DNA of 9,818 bases, taken from assembly GCA_023431725.1 (NCBI GenBank), contig JAEYVN010000007.1, positions 1-9,818 on the forward strand. The letters run 5' to 3'. The stretch's first letter is position 1. Every line of letters starts with the position of its first letter. The position numbers and the translations under genes are program-made. Below the pieces are notes generated by a model. That model was given only the letters and a program-made list of their open reading frames with translations. It did not search any database and had not been told where the DNA came from. Shown here piece by piece: positions 1 to 6,776 of this stretch. This stretch comes from Pseudomonadota bacterium (lineage in GTDB: Bacteria > Pseudomonadota > Alphaproteobacteria > Rhizobiales > Xanthobacteraceae).

Positions 1-864
1 TAGAATACGGTCGTCGTGATAAAAATCGAGCCCACATACCGTCGCCGCGCGCGAACCGAATACTGCCGTATCGACGTAAAAGTCCTTGAAGTAGTCGAGC
101 GGACGCTTCTTCAGACGCTTCAAGACAAGGCTGTAGTCCTCATCTGAAGTCCGCTTGCCGAGCTGATCCCAGCCCGGGCCCACGCGCCCCTCGAAGAAAG
201 GAACCATCGCTCCCATGTGGTGCGCCAAAACCTTCAGGTCGGGCAAGCGATCCATGATGCCCGAGAAGACCAATCGCGCCATTGCCGCGCTCGTCTCGTA
301 TGGCCATCCAAAGGTCCACCAGATTTCATAGAGCGATTTGCTCTCGCTCTTGTAGTCGGGCATGTCCGCACCGCGAGACGGGTGCAGCATTACAGGGCGA
401 TTGTACTTTTGAGCGATTTCGAAGATCGGGAAGAACTCGGGTGCATCCAGAGGCTTCCCGAGGATATTGGTATGAATTTGCAGACCGCAGGCGCCCAGAT
501 CCTTGAACGCGCGCTCAGCTTCCTGCGCAGCCTGCTCGGGCGCATTCATTGGCAGTGACGCGAGGAACCCGACGAACCGATCGGGATGCGCACGAACAAG
601 ATCGGCAAAGCCGTCATTCCCGAGCTTAGCGAAACGGCAGCTTTCCTCAGGAGTTCCGAGCGCTTCAAGCGGCGGCATGCCGAGCGACAACACCTGCGTA
701 TAATTATCAAAGCGCTCACAGACGCGCAGCCTCTCGTCGAGATCGTAGATCGCCGGGATGCCACGCATTCTTTTGCCGATGTCCCGCACTGCGCCCTCGG
801 ACTCCATCATGGCATCCCATAGCGGCCGAGGAAAAAAGTGGTTGAAGGCGTCAATATACTTCAT
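1..864 (-). CDS. ACMSD-like amidohydrolase (amidohydrolase 2 family), C-terminus off the left edge
   Basis: Reads open from ATG at 864 to the window edge, giving 288 residues without a stop; about 40-60 residues are probably missing. The start MKYIDAFNHFFP is the first beta strand of the amidohydrolase 2 family (PF04909: ACMSD, gamma-resorcylate and 5-carboxyvanillate decarboxylases, and some hydrolases). Visible metal-site candidates are H9, H161 in VMLHPSR and H215/H216 in LAHHMG. The last metal-binding Asp should lie just past the truncated end (YHDDRIL is the usual lead-in). The first His of the family's HxH motif is replaced by Phe (F7-N8-H9). No signal peptide, so cytosolic. The ribosome site is weak: GAGG lies 13 nt before the ATG. 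It has its own promoter with a palindromic operator and is 502 bp from the next minus-strand gene. Likely role is decarboxylation or hydrolysis of an aromatic or ring-cleavage acid; the exact substrate is unknown. Family is confident, reaction is inferred. Confidence 0.88.
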   Translation of the reverse strand, partial: MKYIDAFNHFFPRPLWDAMMESEGAVRDIGKRMRGIPAIYDLDERLRVCERFDNYTQVLSLGMPPLEALGTPEESCRFAKLGNDGFADLVRAHPDRFVGFLASLPMNAPEQAAQEAERAFKDLGACGLQIHTNILGKPLDAPEFFPIFEIAQKYNRPVMLHPSRGADMPDYKSESKSLYEIWWTFGWPYETSAAMARLVFSGIMDRLPDLKVLAHHMGAMVPFFEGRVGPGWDQLGKRTSDEDYSLVLKRLKKRPLDYFKDFYVDTAVFGSRAATVCGLDFYHDDRIL

Positions 865-936
865 GTGGGATTCAGAGCCTCACTGCTTTGGCCAAATGCG
901 AAAAATCGGCTTCATTCATTTGCCCGGGTCGATTTC

Positions 937-967
937 CGTAAATCCCATATTATGGGATTTGTCAATA
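937..967 (-). promoter_or_regulatory. Putative promoter of the amidohydrolase gene with palindromic operator in the spacer
   Basis: On the minus strand TATTGACA contains a near-consensus -35 (TTGACA, 965-960). A weak -10 (TTTACG, 942-937) follows after 17 bp. A perfect palindrome with 10-nt arms, AAATCCCATA and TATGGGATTT, around a single base fills 940-960, so it covers the spacer and touches both hexamers. That is a standard place for a repressor site. The same TATTGA sequence stands at the start of the two related promoters at 4031 and 6682. The distance from the -10 to the ATG is about 72 nt. The promoter is inferred; the palindrome is seen directly. Confidence 0.5.
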
Positions 968-1084
968 AACCTGGCTGTTCAAGATCGGCTGCTCTTGAGC
1001 GGAATTTGCGCGCTCAAACGCCAGTCATCTGCCTCGCGTGAGAGGTCATGCCGTTTCTCGTTCCGCAAAAGGTGATTTCATTGC

Positions 1085-1110
1085 GGCGGCAACAAGCGGC
1101 CGCAACAAGC
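1085..1110. repeat. Tandem 13-bp duplication
   Basis: Two adjacent 13-mers, GGCGGCAACAAGC and GGCCGCAACAAGC, differ at one base. This is a small direct duplication in the non-coding gap before the amidohydrolase gene. No function is evident; slipped-strand duplication would explain it. Confidence 0.6.
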
Positions 1111-1281
1111 CGTCTAATGCCTGCGCAGTTTGAAGCCAGTCGATCTGCTACGATGATTTAGGACGCGGCACGAATGTGTGGACGCAACAGCTTTTCCAAC
1201 AATTATCGCAGCAGAGACATTAGACGGGCCGCAGAACCGGCTTACCGTACATCTCGCCATTGGACCGCCTGAGCAATAATC

Positions 1282-1307
1282 GCAGGTGACCGTCGAAGAT
1301 CACCTGC
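1282..1307 (-). terminator. Stem-loop downstream of the first Bug gene, possible terminator
   Basis: GCAGGTGA and TCACCTGC form a perfect 8-bp stem around a 10-nt loop, about 60 nt past the stop of the minus-strand binding-protein gene. On that strand the stem is followed only by GATTATTGC, not a real U-tract. It is therefore at best a weak intrinsic terminator or an mRNA-end stabilising hairpin. Confidence 0.35.
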
Positions 1308-1366
1308 TCGCCACGTTTGCGATCCGACTATTTGAAAATCAGAGTCGACGATGTTTGATGTTCGGC

Positions 1367-2353
1367 TTAGTCGATCCTGACTTTCGCCGCGCGCGCAACT
1401 TCGCCCCACCTCTCCGTATCGCGAGCCAGCATGGCAGCAAATTCGGCCGAAGAATTTCCGAGGGGCTGAAGCTCCTGCGCCTTCAACTTCTCCTGAAAAT
1501 CGGGAAGCTTCGTGATGCGCATGACCTCGTCCTGCAGCTTCTTGACAATATGGTCCGGCGTGCCAGCCGGCACAAACAGCCCTGCCCAGCTCTCAACGGT
1601 CATATCCTTCAGCCCGGCCTCGGCCATCGTCGGCACATCCGGAAGTGAGACCAGACGGTTCGGTGAGGTCACTGCCAGCGCAATGATGTTTCCCGCTTTG
1701 ATATTCGGAGTGGCCGGACCCGTGTCGAGAAACGACACTGTCAGCTGATCGGCTACGAGCGCCAGATTTGCATCGTTTGCGCCTTTGAACGGTATGTACT
1801 GAAGCGGCGCTCCGGTCTTGGCCTTAAAAAGCTCCGCGAGCAGTTGAAACGTAACTGACGAACCGCCCGCGTTGGCCTTATCGGGATGTGATTTCGCGAA
1901 ATTCACCAGGTCCTGAACCGACTTCGCCGGCACCGACTTGCTCTTAACCAGAACATACGGATAGGTCGCGACCGCAGAAATCGGGATGAAATCCTTCTGC
2001 GGCGAATATGACAGCTTGGCGTACACAGCCGGATTGATCGCCATCGTGGCTGTCGGCGCCATCAGCATGGTGTAACCATCCGGTGCTGCGCGCGCGACAG
2101 TTTCGGCACCAAGAATGGTCGCCGCACCAGCCTTGTTTTCGATCACAACTGGCTGGCCCAAGCTCTCGCTCATCTTCTGGCCGACCAGACGTGCAAGTAT
2201 ATCATTCACACCACCCGGTGACGCCGGAACGACGATCCGCAAGGGACGCGTCGGGAATGACGCTTCTTTGCCCGTTTGCGCGAAAGCGGGCTGCATCATT
2301 GCTGCCGACGATAAAAGGCTTGCAATGACCAGACAGCGAACCTTCGAACTCAT
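1367..2353 (-). CDS. Bug/TctC-family periplasmic substrate-binding protein, first copy
   Basis: A 328-residue member of the tripartite tricarboxylate transporter receptor family (PF03401, Bug proteins), which bind carboxylates and related small molecules in the periplasm. A signal peptide covers residues 1-25 (basic MSSKVR, hydrophobic core, QPAFA then Q26). Family marks are VVPASPGGVNDILAR (41-55), with D51 in the usual ligand-contact position, and PDGYT (91-95). The length matches the family. The start at 2353 was chosen over an in-frame ATG at 2401 because a strong GGAGGA lies 6 nt upstream and the signal peptide begins there; the extra 16 residues are polar and not signal-like. It lies 172 bp after the aldehyde dehydrogenase gene on the same strand and is probably co-transcribed. 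No TctA or TctB membrane gene is in the window. The ligand is unknown. Confidence 0.93.
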   Translation of the reverse strand: MSSKVRCLVIASLLSSAAMMQPAFAQTGKEASFPTRPLRIVVPASPGGVNDILARLVGQKMSESLGQPVVIENKAGAATILGAETVARAAPDGYTMLMAPTATMAINPAVYAKLSYSPQKDFIPISAVATYPYVLVKSKSVPAKSVQDLVNFAKSHPDKANAGGSSVTFQLLAELFKAKTGAPLQYIPFKGANDANLALVADQLTVSFLDTGPATPNIKAGNIIALAVTSPNRLVSLPDVPTMAEAGLKDMTVESWAGLFVPAGTPDHIVKKLQDEVMRITKLPDFQEKLKAQELQPLGNSSAEFAAMLARDTERWGEVARAAKVRID

Positions 2354-2443
2354 TTTACTTCCTCCATACTTTGCAGACAGTTCGTGATCCCCGCACTTCA
2401 TGGCGGGAATACCTCAGACACAACGCTGCACAATGCTCTCTCA

Positions 2444-2506
2444 TCCTCACGCGAAAGCGAGGAACATTGCCAGCGACCGGGTGCACGTCCGGGAACCAGC
2501 CCGGAC
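2444..2506 (-). other. Two intercistronic hairpins between the aldehyde dehydrogenase and Bug genes
   Basis: GTCCGGG and CCCGGAC pair exactly around a 6-nt loop at 2487-2506. A second bulged hairpin with a CGC-GAAA-GCG tip lies at 2444-2463. Both sit shortly after the aldehyde dehydrogenase stop on the minus strand. Neither has a U-tract, so termination is unlikely. They could protect the upstream mRNA end or set the ratio of the two products. The stems are seen; the role is inferred. Confidence 0.35.
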
Positions 2507-2525
2507 AAACTAGGACCGCGACAAC

Positions 2526-3977
2526 TCAAAGAATGATGTTGACGGACTTCGTTTCTGTGTAGCTGTAGAGCTCCTCAATGCCCCCGTCCCGGCCAACACC
2601 GCTCTCCTTCATTCCGCCGAACGGAACGCCGAGATAGTGCGCGCCAAAACCATTGATCCACAAATGCCCGGCGCGGATCTTGCGGGCCATGCGCAATGCG
2701 TTCTTGATATCGTTCGTCCAGATCGCAGCGGTGAGCCCATATTCGACTTCATTGGCAATCTTGACGGCTTCATCGAAGTCGCTCCACCGTCCGATGGACA
2801 GTAACGGTCCGAAAACCTCACCCGTCCAGATTTCCATCGACGGCGTAACGTCGCCGTAAACTGTCGGCTCGATCCAGAAGCCACGCTCGAACTGCTCGCC
2901 TTGAGGGCGCTTTCCGCCCAGGAGCAAGCGCGCCCCGTCACGCTTTGCGCTGTCGATGAAATATTCGACTTTGCGAAGCTGTGCCTGTGAGTTGACGGGC
3001 CCCATATCTGATTGGTCCGAGAGCGGATCGCCGATCTTGTACGACGACAGCTTGTCAACGATACGATCGACCACGCCCTGATAGATGTCGGCGTGGAGCA
3101 ACAATCGGCTCGTCGATCCGCACGATTGTCCCTGCCAGCCGAAATTCATCCCGCCGATCGCGGCGTTCGCGACGGCTTCAACGTCGGCATCGGGAAAAGC
3201 GATCAACGGGTTCTTGCCACCCAATTCAAGCGAGATGTGCTTCACACACACTTCGGCAGCTGCGCGCTGGATGGCTCGGCCTGTCTGTGTTGATCCAATG
3301 AAGGCGATGCGCTTGACTTTCGGATGCCGCACAATCGCGTCGCCGACCACGGCACCTCGGCCAGTCACAATGTTAAAGACACCGGGTGGAAGCGTGTCGC
3401 GCGCGATTTCCGCAAGCAACATGGCTGAAAGGGGACTCGTCTCCGGCGGCTTGACGATAACCGAGTTCCCGGCCGCCAAAGCAGCCGCCGTCCCGGCGAC
3501 CGCGAACAGGATGGGATGATTAAAGGGAGCGATCCTGGCAACCACACCATACGGCTCGTGCCACGTCATATGGATATTGTTCGCGGTTGCCGGGATCGTC
3601 TGGCCTTTAAGCTCCGTTGCGATCCCAGCGAAGTAGTTCAGCTTCTTGACCGCAGAACCAACGTCGCCCCGCATCGGTCGGATCGTGTTACCCGTGTCGG
3701 CAACCTCGATTTTGAGCAACTCTTCCGACCGCTCGAGAATACGGCGGCCGAAATTCCGCATGTGATCTGCACGCTCGGCCACCGTCAGGCTGGCCCAGGC
3801 GGGCCACGCATTTTCGGCAGCATCCACTGCGCGCGAGACGTCCTTGGCAGTGGCAGAAGGCGAACGGCCAATCACCTCTTCCGTGGCGGGATTGATGGAC
3901 TCATCCCATTCACCGCTCTCACTCGCACACAACTCGCCTCCGATCAGCATGCGATCGGGCGCTATTCGAAGAGTCAT
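2526..3977 (-). CDS. NAD(P)+-dependent aldehyde dehydrogenase
   Basis: A 483-residue aldehyde dehydrogenase (PF00171) of normal length that oxidises an aldehyde to a carboxylate in the cytosol. All key residues are present: oxyanion Asn N153 in PFNHP, cofactor Lys K176 in KPPETSP, the cofactor-binding GSTQTG (228-233), general base E251 in ELGGKNP, nucleophile C286 in GQSCGS, and E387 in EVFGP. The C-terminal PFGGMKESGVGRDGG (452-466) is typical of betaine/aromatic/semialdehyde-type enzymes. It is divergent from the GMC flavoprotein gene across 123 bp, a pairing that suggests the GMC product is its substrate. The ribosome site before ATG 3977 is poor; the next in-frame ATG (residue 10) is no better, so the longer form is kept. 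Substrate is not deducible from sequence. Confidence 0.94.
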   Translation of the reverse strand: MTLRIAPDRMLIGGELCASESGEWDESINPATEEVIGRSPSATAKDVSRAVDAAENAWPAWASLTVAERADHMRNFGRRILERSEELLKIEVADTGNTIRPMRGDVGSAVKKLNYFAGIATELKGQTIPATANNIHMTWHEPYGVVARIAPFNHPILFAVAGTAAALAAGNSVIVKPPETSPLSAMLLAEIARDTLPPGVFNIVTGRGAVVGDAIVRHPKVKRIAFIGSTQTGRAIQRAAAEVCVKHISLELGGKNPLIAFPDADVEAVANAAIGGMNFGWQGQSCGSTSRLLLHADIYQGVVDRIVDKLSSYKIGDPLSDQSDMGPVNSQAQLRKVEYFIDSAKRDGARLLLGGKRPQGEQFERGFWIEPTVYGDVTPSMEIWTGEVFGPLLSIGRWSDFDEAVKIANEVEYGLTAAIWTNDIKNALRMARKIRAGHLWINGFGAHYLGVPFGGMKESGVGRDGGIEELYSYTETKSVNIIL

Positions 3978-4030
3978 TGCTCAAACTCGTCATCCGGTCA
4001 TTGTGCAGAACCCCGTATCAGCATTTCGGA

Positions 4031-4063
4031 GTATTGAAAAGAAAATACACATATGCGTAAATT
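4031..4063 (+). promoter_or_regulatory. Putative promoter/operator of the GMC gene (two-box element, copy A)
   Basis: TTGAAA (4034-4039), an 18-bp spacer and TAAATT (4058-4063) form a plausible promoter. The spacer carries TACACATATGCGTA (4046-4059), a 14-bp palindrome with one mismatched pair. GTATTGAA, then 11 nt, then CATATGCGTAA recurs with the same spacing at 6682-6714. Lying between the divergent aldehyde dehydrogenase and GMC genes, it could control both. The overlap with the spacer and -10 suggests repression, and the IclR protein encoded at 5752-6579 is the obvious candidate. The repeat is seen; the regulator is inferred. Confidence 0.5.
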
Positions 4064-4100
4064 GAGCGTCGGTTTTACGGAATATAGGATTTTCGACCCA

Positions 4101-5735
4101 ATGAAGGCCCGCGAATTCGATTACGTCATTGTTGGAGCGGGCTCAGCCGGGTGTGCGCTTGCCAGCAGATTGTCCGAAGACCCATCGACTTCGGTCTTAA
4201 TTCTGGAGGCTGGCTCGTGGGATCGTGATCCGCTGATCAAGATCCCGCTGGCCTGGGGCTCGATATTCAAGAACCGCTATCATGACTGGATGTATGACAC
4301 CGAGCCGGAGCCAAACATCAACGGCCGTCGCATCGAGTTCGCGCGCGGCAAAGTTGTCGGCGGGTCGTCGTCGGTCAATGCCATGGCTTATGTGCGCGGC
4401 CATCGCGGTGACTACGACCGCTGGGAGGCTTCAGGTCTAACCGAGTGGTCCTACCAGAAGGCATTGCCATATTTCAGGCGACAGGAGTCCTGGGAAGGAG
4501 GCGAAAGCACTTACCGCGGTGGCACCGGTCCGCTTTCGACACGGTTCTCCACATTTACGGATCCGCTTGTTGAGAGCTATCTGGAAGCTGCAGAACGCGC
4601 AGCCTTTCCGTTTACTCCCGATTTCAACGGCGTCCAGCAGGAAGGCTTTGGGCGCTCGCAGTCGACGATCAGCAAAGGCCTGCGCTGTAGCGCTGCGACG
4701 GCATATCTTCATCCCGCACGTAGCCGATCCAACCTCACCATCGAGGTCGGAGCTTTGGCGACGCGCATTCTCTTTGAAAAGCAGCGGGCGACAGGGATCG
4801 AGTACCTGTCAAAGGGCGAAACGAAATCTGTTTTGGCTCGCCGCGAGGTGTTGATTTGCGGTGGCGTGGTCAATTCGCCACAACTTCTCATGCTATCGGG
4901 CATCGGCGACCCGGATCATCTCGCCGAGCAGGATATTCCGGTGCGGATATCGCTGCCTGGAGTAGGAAAAAATCTTCAGGACCATATCTCGGCCTTGGTC
5001 GCAATTCCGCGTAGCAGCCCTGGAACGCTTCATCGCACGATGCGAATCGATCGCGCGATCGGTGCGCTCGCTCAGGCATATGTTCTTGGGAAGGGACCCG
5101 CGACAGACCTGCCGGGCGGCGTAAGCGCCTTCTTAAAAACTCGCTCGGACGCCCCCATGCCGGATGTTCAGCTTCTGCTGGCAGCGGGCCCCATGACGGC
5201 CGCCCCCTATTTGGAGCCGTTCCGATCGCCTTATGCAGATGGATTCGCTGTCCGCGTGGTGCTTTTGCGGCCGGAAAGCCGGGGCCAGATCAAGCTTGGA
5301 TCGAAAGATCCTCGGGCGTCGGCGAAAATCTATCAGAACTTCCTCAGTCATGACCACGAGTGGAAGACGCTGCGGGCAGGCCTGCGCATTGTTGGCGATC
5401 TCACGTCACAGCCATCGCTGAACGCATTCATCAAATCCTCCGCCTATAAGCCACTGACGTCGCGGTCTGATGCCGATCTCGATGATCATATCCGCAAGAC
5501 TGCCATCACCGTTCACCACCCGTTGGGCACCTGCAAGATGGGGCTTGCGGGTGACCCCACTGCAGTCGTCGACCAGGAGATGAGAGTTCACGGCACCGAA
5601 GGGCTGCGGGTGGTCGACGCTTCCGTGATGCCGGATCTGATCGGCGGCAACATCAACGCGACGGTTATCATGATGGCGGAAAAGGTTTCCGACGTGCTCC
5701 GAAACAAGACGCTGTTGCCACCCGCGAACATCTAG
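4101..5735 (+). CDS. GMC-family FAD oxidoreductase (choline dehydrogenase-like alcohol dehydrogenase/oxidase)
   Basis: A 544-residue glucose-methanol-choline flavoprotein that oxidises an alcohol to an aldehyde. The N-terminal FAD fold is clear: EFDYVIVGAGSAG with GxGxxG at 12-17 and E36 at the end of the second strand. GMC signature 1 spans about 81-104 and signature 2 is GVVNSPQLLMLSGIG (255-269). The catalytic His is in HHPLGTCKMG (H473 by position next to Pro), paired with Asn in GGNINAT (N519), as in the choline dehydrogenase branch rather than the His-His pair of glucose oxidase. No signal peptide. An in-frame ATG at 4053 exists, but it lies inside the palindromic promoter element and adds 16 residues foreign to the family. 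ATG 4101 gives the standard N-terminus and has AGGA 11 nt upstream. Related enzymes act on choline, PEG, aromatic alcohols and pyridoxine; the substrate here is unknown. It ends 16 bp from the convergent regulator gene. Confidence 0.93.
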   Translation: MKAREFDYVIVGAGSAGCALASRLSEDPSTSVLILEAGSWDRDPLIKIPLAWGSIFKNRYHDWMYDTEPEPNINGRRIEFARGKVVGGSSSVNAMAYVRGHRGDYDRWEASGLTEWSYQKALPYFRRQESWEGGESTYRGGTGPLSTRFSTFTDPLVESYLEAAERAAFPFTPDFNGVQQEGFGRSQSTISKGLRCSAATAYLHPARSRSNLTIEVGALATRILFEKQRATGIEYLSKGETKSVLARREVLICGGVVNSPQLLMLSGIGDPDHLAEQDIPVRISLPGVGKNLQDHISALVAIPRSSPGTLHRTMRIDRAIGALAQAYVLGKGPATDLPGGVSAFLKTRSDAPMPDVQLLLAAGPMTAAPYLEPFRSPYADGFAVRVVLLRPESRGQIKLGSKDPRASAKIYQNFLSHDHEWKTLRAGLRIVGDLTSQPSLNAFIKSSAYKPLTSRSDADLDDHIRKTAITVHHPLGTCKMGLAGDPTAVVDQEMRVHGTEGLRVVDASVMPDLIGGNINATVIMMAEKVSDVLRNKTLLPPANI

Positions 5736-5751
5736 TTCGACAGGAACCGAA

Positions 5752-6579
5752 TCAAGTGGCGGCGCTCGTTCGATCAAGCGATGCGGCGATCGTTGAGACT
5801 TCATGCCGCATCTGCTGCAGAATGTAGTCCAGGTTCGCCGTCATTCGTGCCTCGGGACCGCCAACACCCAAGATCAGAGGGCGATGAAAGGGTGGCGTCG
5901 GAAGCATCATGGATGCGACTGCGATACCCGGCTGTCCGGGTGGCGTGCCGCGATAATCCGACGACCGCATGAAGGCGAAATCCTGCAGGCGCAAACGTTT
6001 AATGTGCCCGAGGAATTCGTCGAGACTAAAATCGTTTTCGTTCAGAGCGCCGCTTTCCACCGTCTTCCGGTACAGGCGCGTTGCCTCCAGAAGATAAAAG
6101 TCATTCTTTTGAGGGTGCGACAACTGGCTGAGATAAAGCATGCCGATGCCCGTCTGCACCAGAAGACGACGGGTCCCAGGCGCGCGCCAAAGCTGAATGT
6201 CGTGGGTTGATCGCAGCGTCTCGCAAAACTCGATTTGGATGTCTATCGGGGTGGCCAGAACAACCAGCTCGCGGGTTGATTGCGCCAGTCTTTCCATAGC
6301 CAGTTTGACAATGCCCGCCTCGAACGACGTGTTCGGAAGCCAACCGACGAGGTCCGAAAGGTGTCTGGTCGGGAAGTAGGATCGTTGACTGCGATCAAAG
6401 CTGAGATACCCCCGAGCGACCAGAGTTTTCAGCAGATCCGCCGCCGACGAGGCCGGATAGTCATACCGCTCCACCAATTCCTTCAGTCGGATCGGCCTCT
6501 GAACCTCCTGAAAATATTCAAGAATTTCCAGCGTCCGAATTGCAGATCGTACAGACGAACCGATCGCCTCTTGCGCCAT
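5752..6579 (-). CDS. IclR-family transcriptional regulator
   Basis: A 275-residue protein with the IclR layout. An N-terminal winged helix-turn-helix spans about residues 10-70 (SAIRTLEILEYF, RLKELVERYDYPASSAADLL, KTLVARGYLSFD), with the recognition helix around 42-52. The C-terminal effector domain follows from about 80 to 270 (LVVLATPI, LLVQTGIGMLYLS, GQPGIAVASMMLP, LILGVGGP). IclR proteins usually bind palindromes near catabolic promoters as dimers or tetramers and respond to a pathway compound. It is divergent from the second Bug gene across 197 bp, where a CGCATATGCG palindrome lies, and convergent with the GMC gene with only 16 bp between stops. It is the likely local regulator and probably autoregulated. 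The effector cannot be read from the sequence. The ribosome site before ATG 6579 is weak. Confidence 0.93.
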   Translation of the reverse strand: MAQEAIGSSVRSAIRTLEILEYFQEVQRPIRLKELVERYDYPASSAADLLKTLVARGYLSFDRSQRSYFPTRHLSDLVGWLPNTSFEAGIVKLAMERLAQSTRELVVLATPIDIQIEFCETLRSTHDIQLWRAPGTRRLLVQTGIGMLYLSQLSHPQKNDFYLLEATRLYRKTVESGALNENDFSLDEFLGHIKRLRLQDFAFMRSSDYRGTPPGQPGIAVASMMLPTPPFHRPLILGVGGPEARMTANLDYILQQMRHEVSTIAASLDRTSAAT

Positions 6580-6681
6580 TGCGCACCGTTTCCCGTAGCA
6601 AAATCATGAAGATACCGAGAGCTACCCAGCCTGAGGACAAATCCAAGTCAAGCCAAATGCACTCAGTAATTTTTTTCCGAT

Positions 6682-6714
6682 GTATTGAATTTATATCGCG
6701 CATATGCGTAATTT
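6682..6714 (+). promoter_or_regulatory. Putative promoter/operator of the second Bug-aldolase operon (two-box element, copy B)
   Basis: TTGAAT (6685-6690), 18 bp, then TAATTT (6709-6714) form the plus-strand promoter. The spacer holds a perfect CGCATATGCG palindrome (6699-6708). GTATTGAA, 11 nt, CATATGCGTAA matches copy A at 4031-4063 exactly in both boxes and spacing. On the other strand TATAAA (6695-6690) could be a -10 for the regulator gene, which would put the palindrome between two divergent promoters and allow autoregulation. The match is seen; binding by the IclR protein is inferred. Confidence 0.5.
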
Positions 6715-6776
6715 AAAAACGAACCTGGTTCCCCGGTGGGTAACTCAGAACGAAAAATGCTTGGGAGGGACGATCA

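Larger units (their letters stand above)
865..1366. other. Long intergenic region, largely empty
   Basis: About 500 bp between two minus-strand genes. It holds the amidohydrolase promoter and palindrome (937-967), a short tandem duplication (1085-1110) and a stem-loop (1282-1307). No open frame here has a start, ribosome site and coding character together. A minus-strand run of about 35 codons (stop at 1220-1222) reads smoothly but has no start and no recognised family. For a catabolic cluster this gap is unusually long; it may mark a lost gene or a join between separately acquired parts. Confidence 0.6.

Noticed and set aside
217..1075. Several plus-strand open frames across the amidohydrolase and its upstream region
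   Set aside because: The minus strand encodes a clear amidohydrolase to 864; the plus-strand frames have no ribosome sites or domains.
2354..2525. Riboswitch or small gene in the gap upstream of the first Bug gene
   Set aside because: Only two simple hairpins are present; no known riboswitch core and no frame with a start and ribosome site.
2609..3058. 149-residue open frame in another reading frame within the aldehyde dehydrogenase gene
   Set aside because: Low-complexity Arg/Ser-rich product in a shifted frame of a fully intact enzyme gene.
5736..5751. Bidirectional terminator between the convergent GMC and IclR genes
   Set aside because: The 16 bp between the stop codons contain no inverted repeat; any termination must occur inside the opposing gene or be Rho-dependent.
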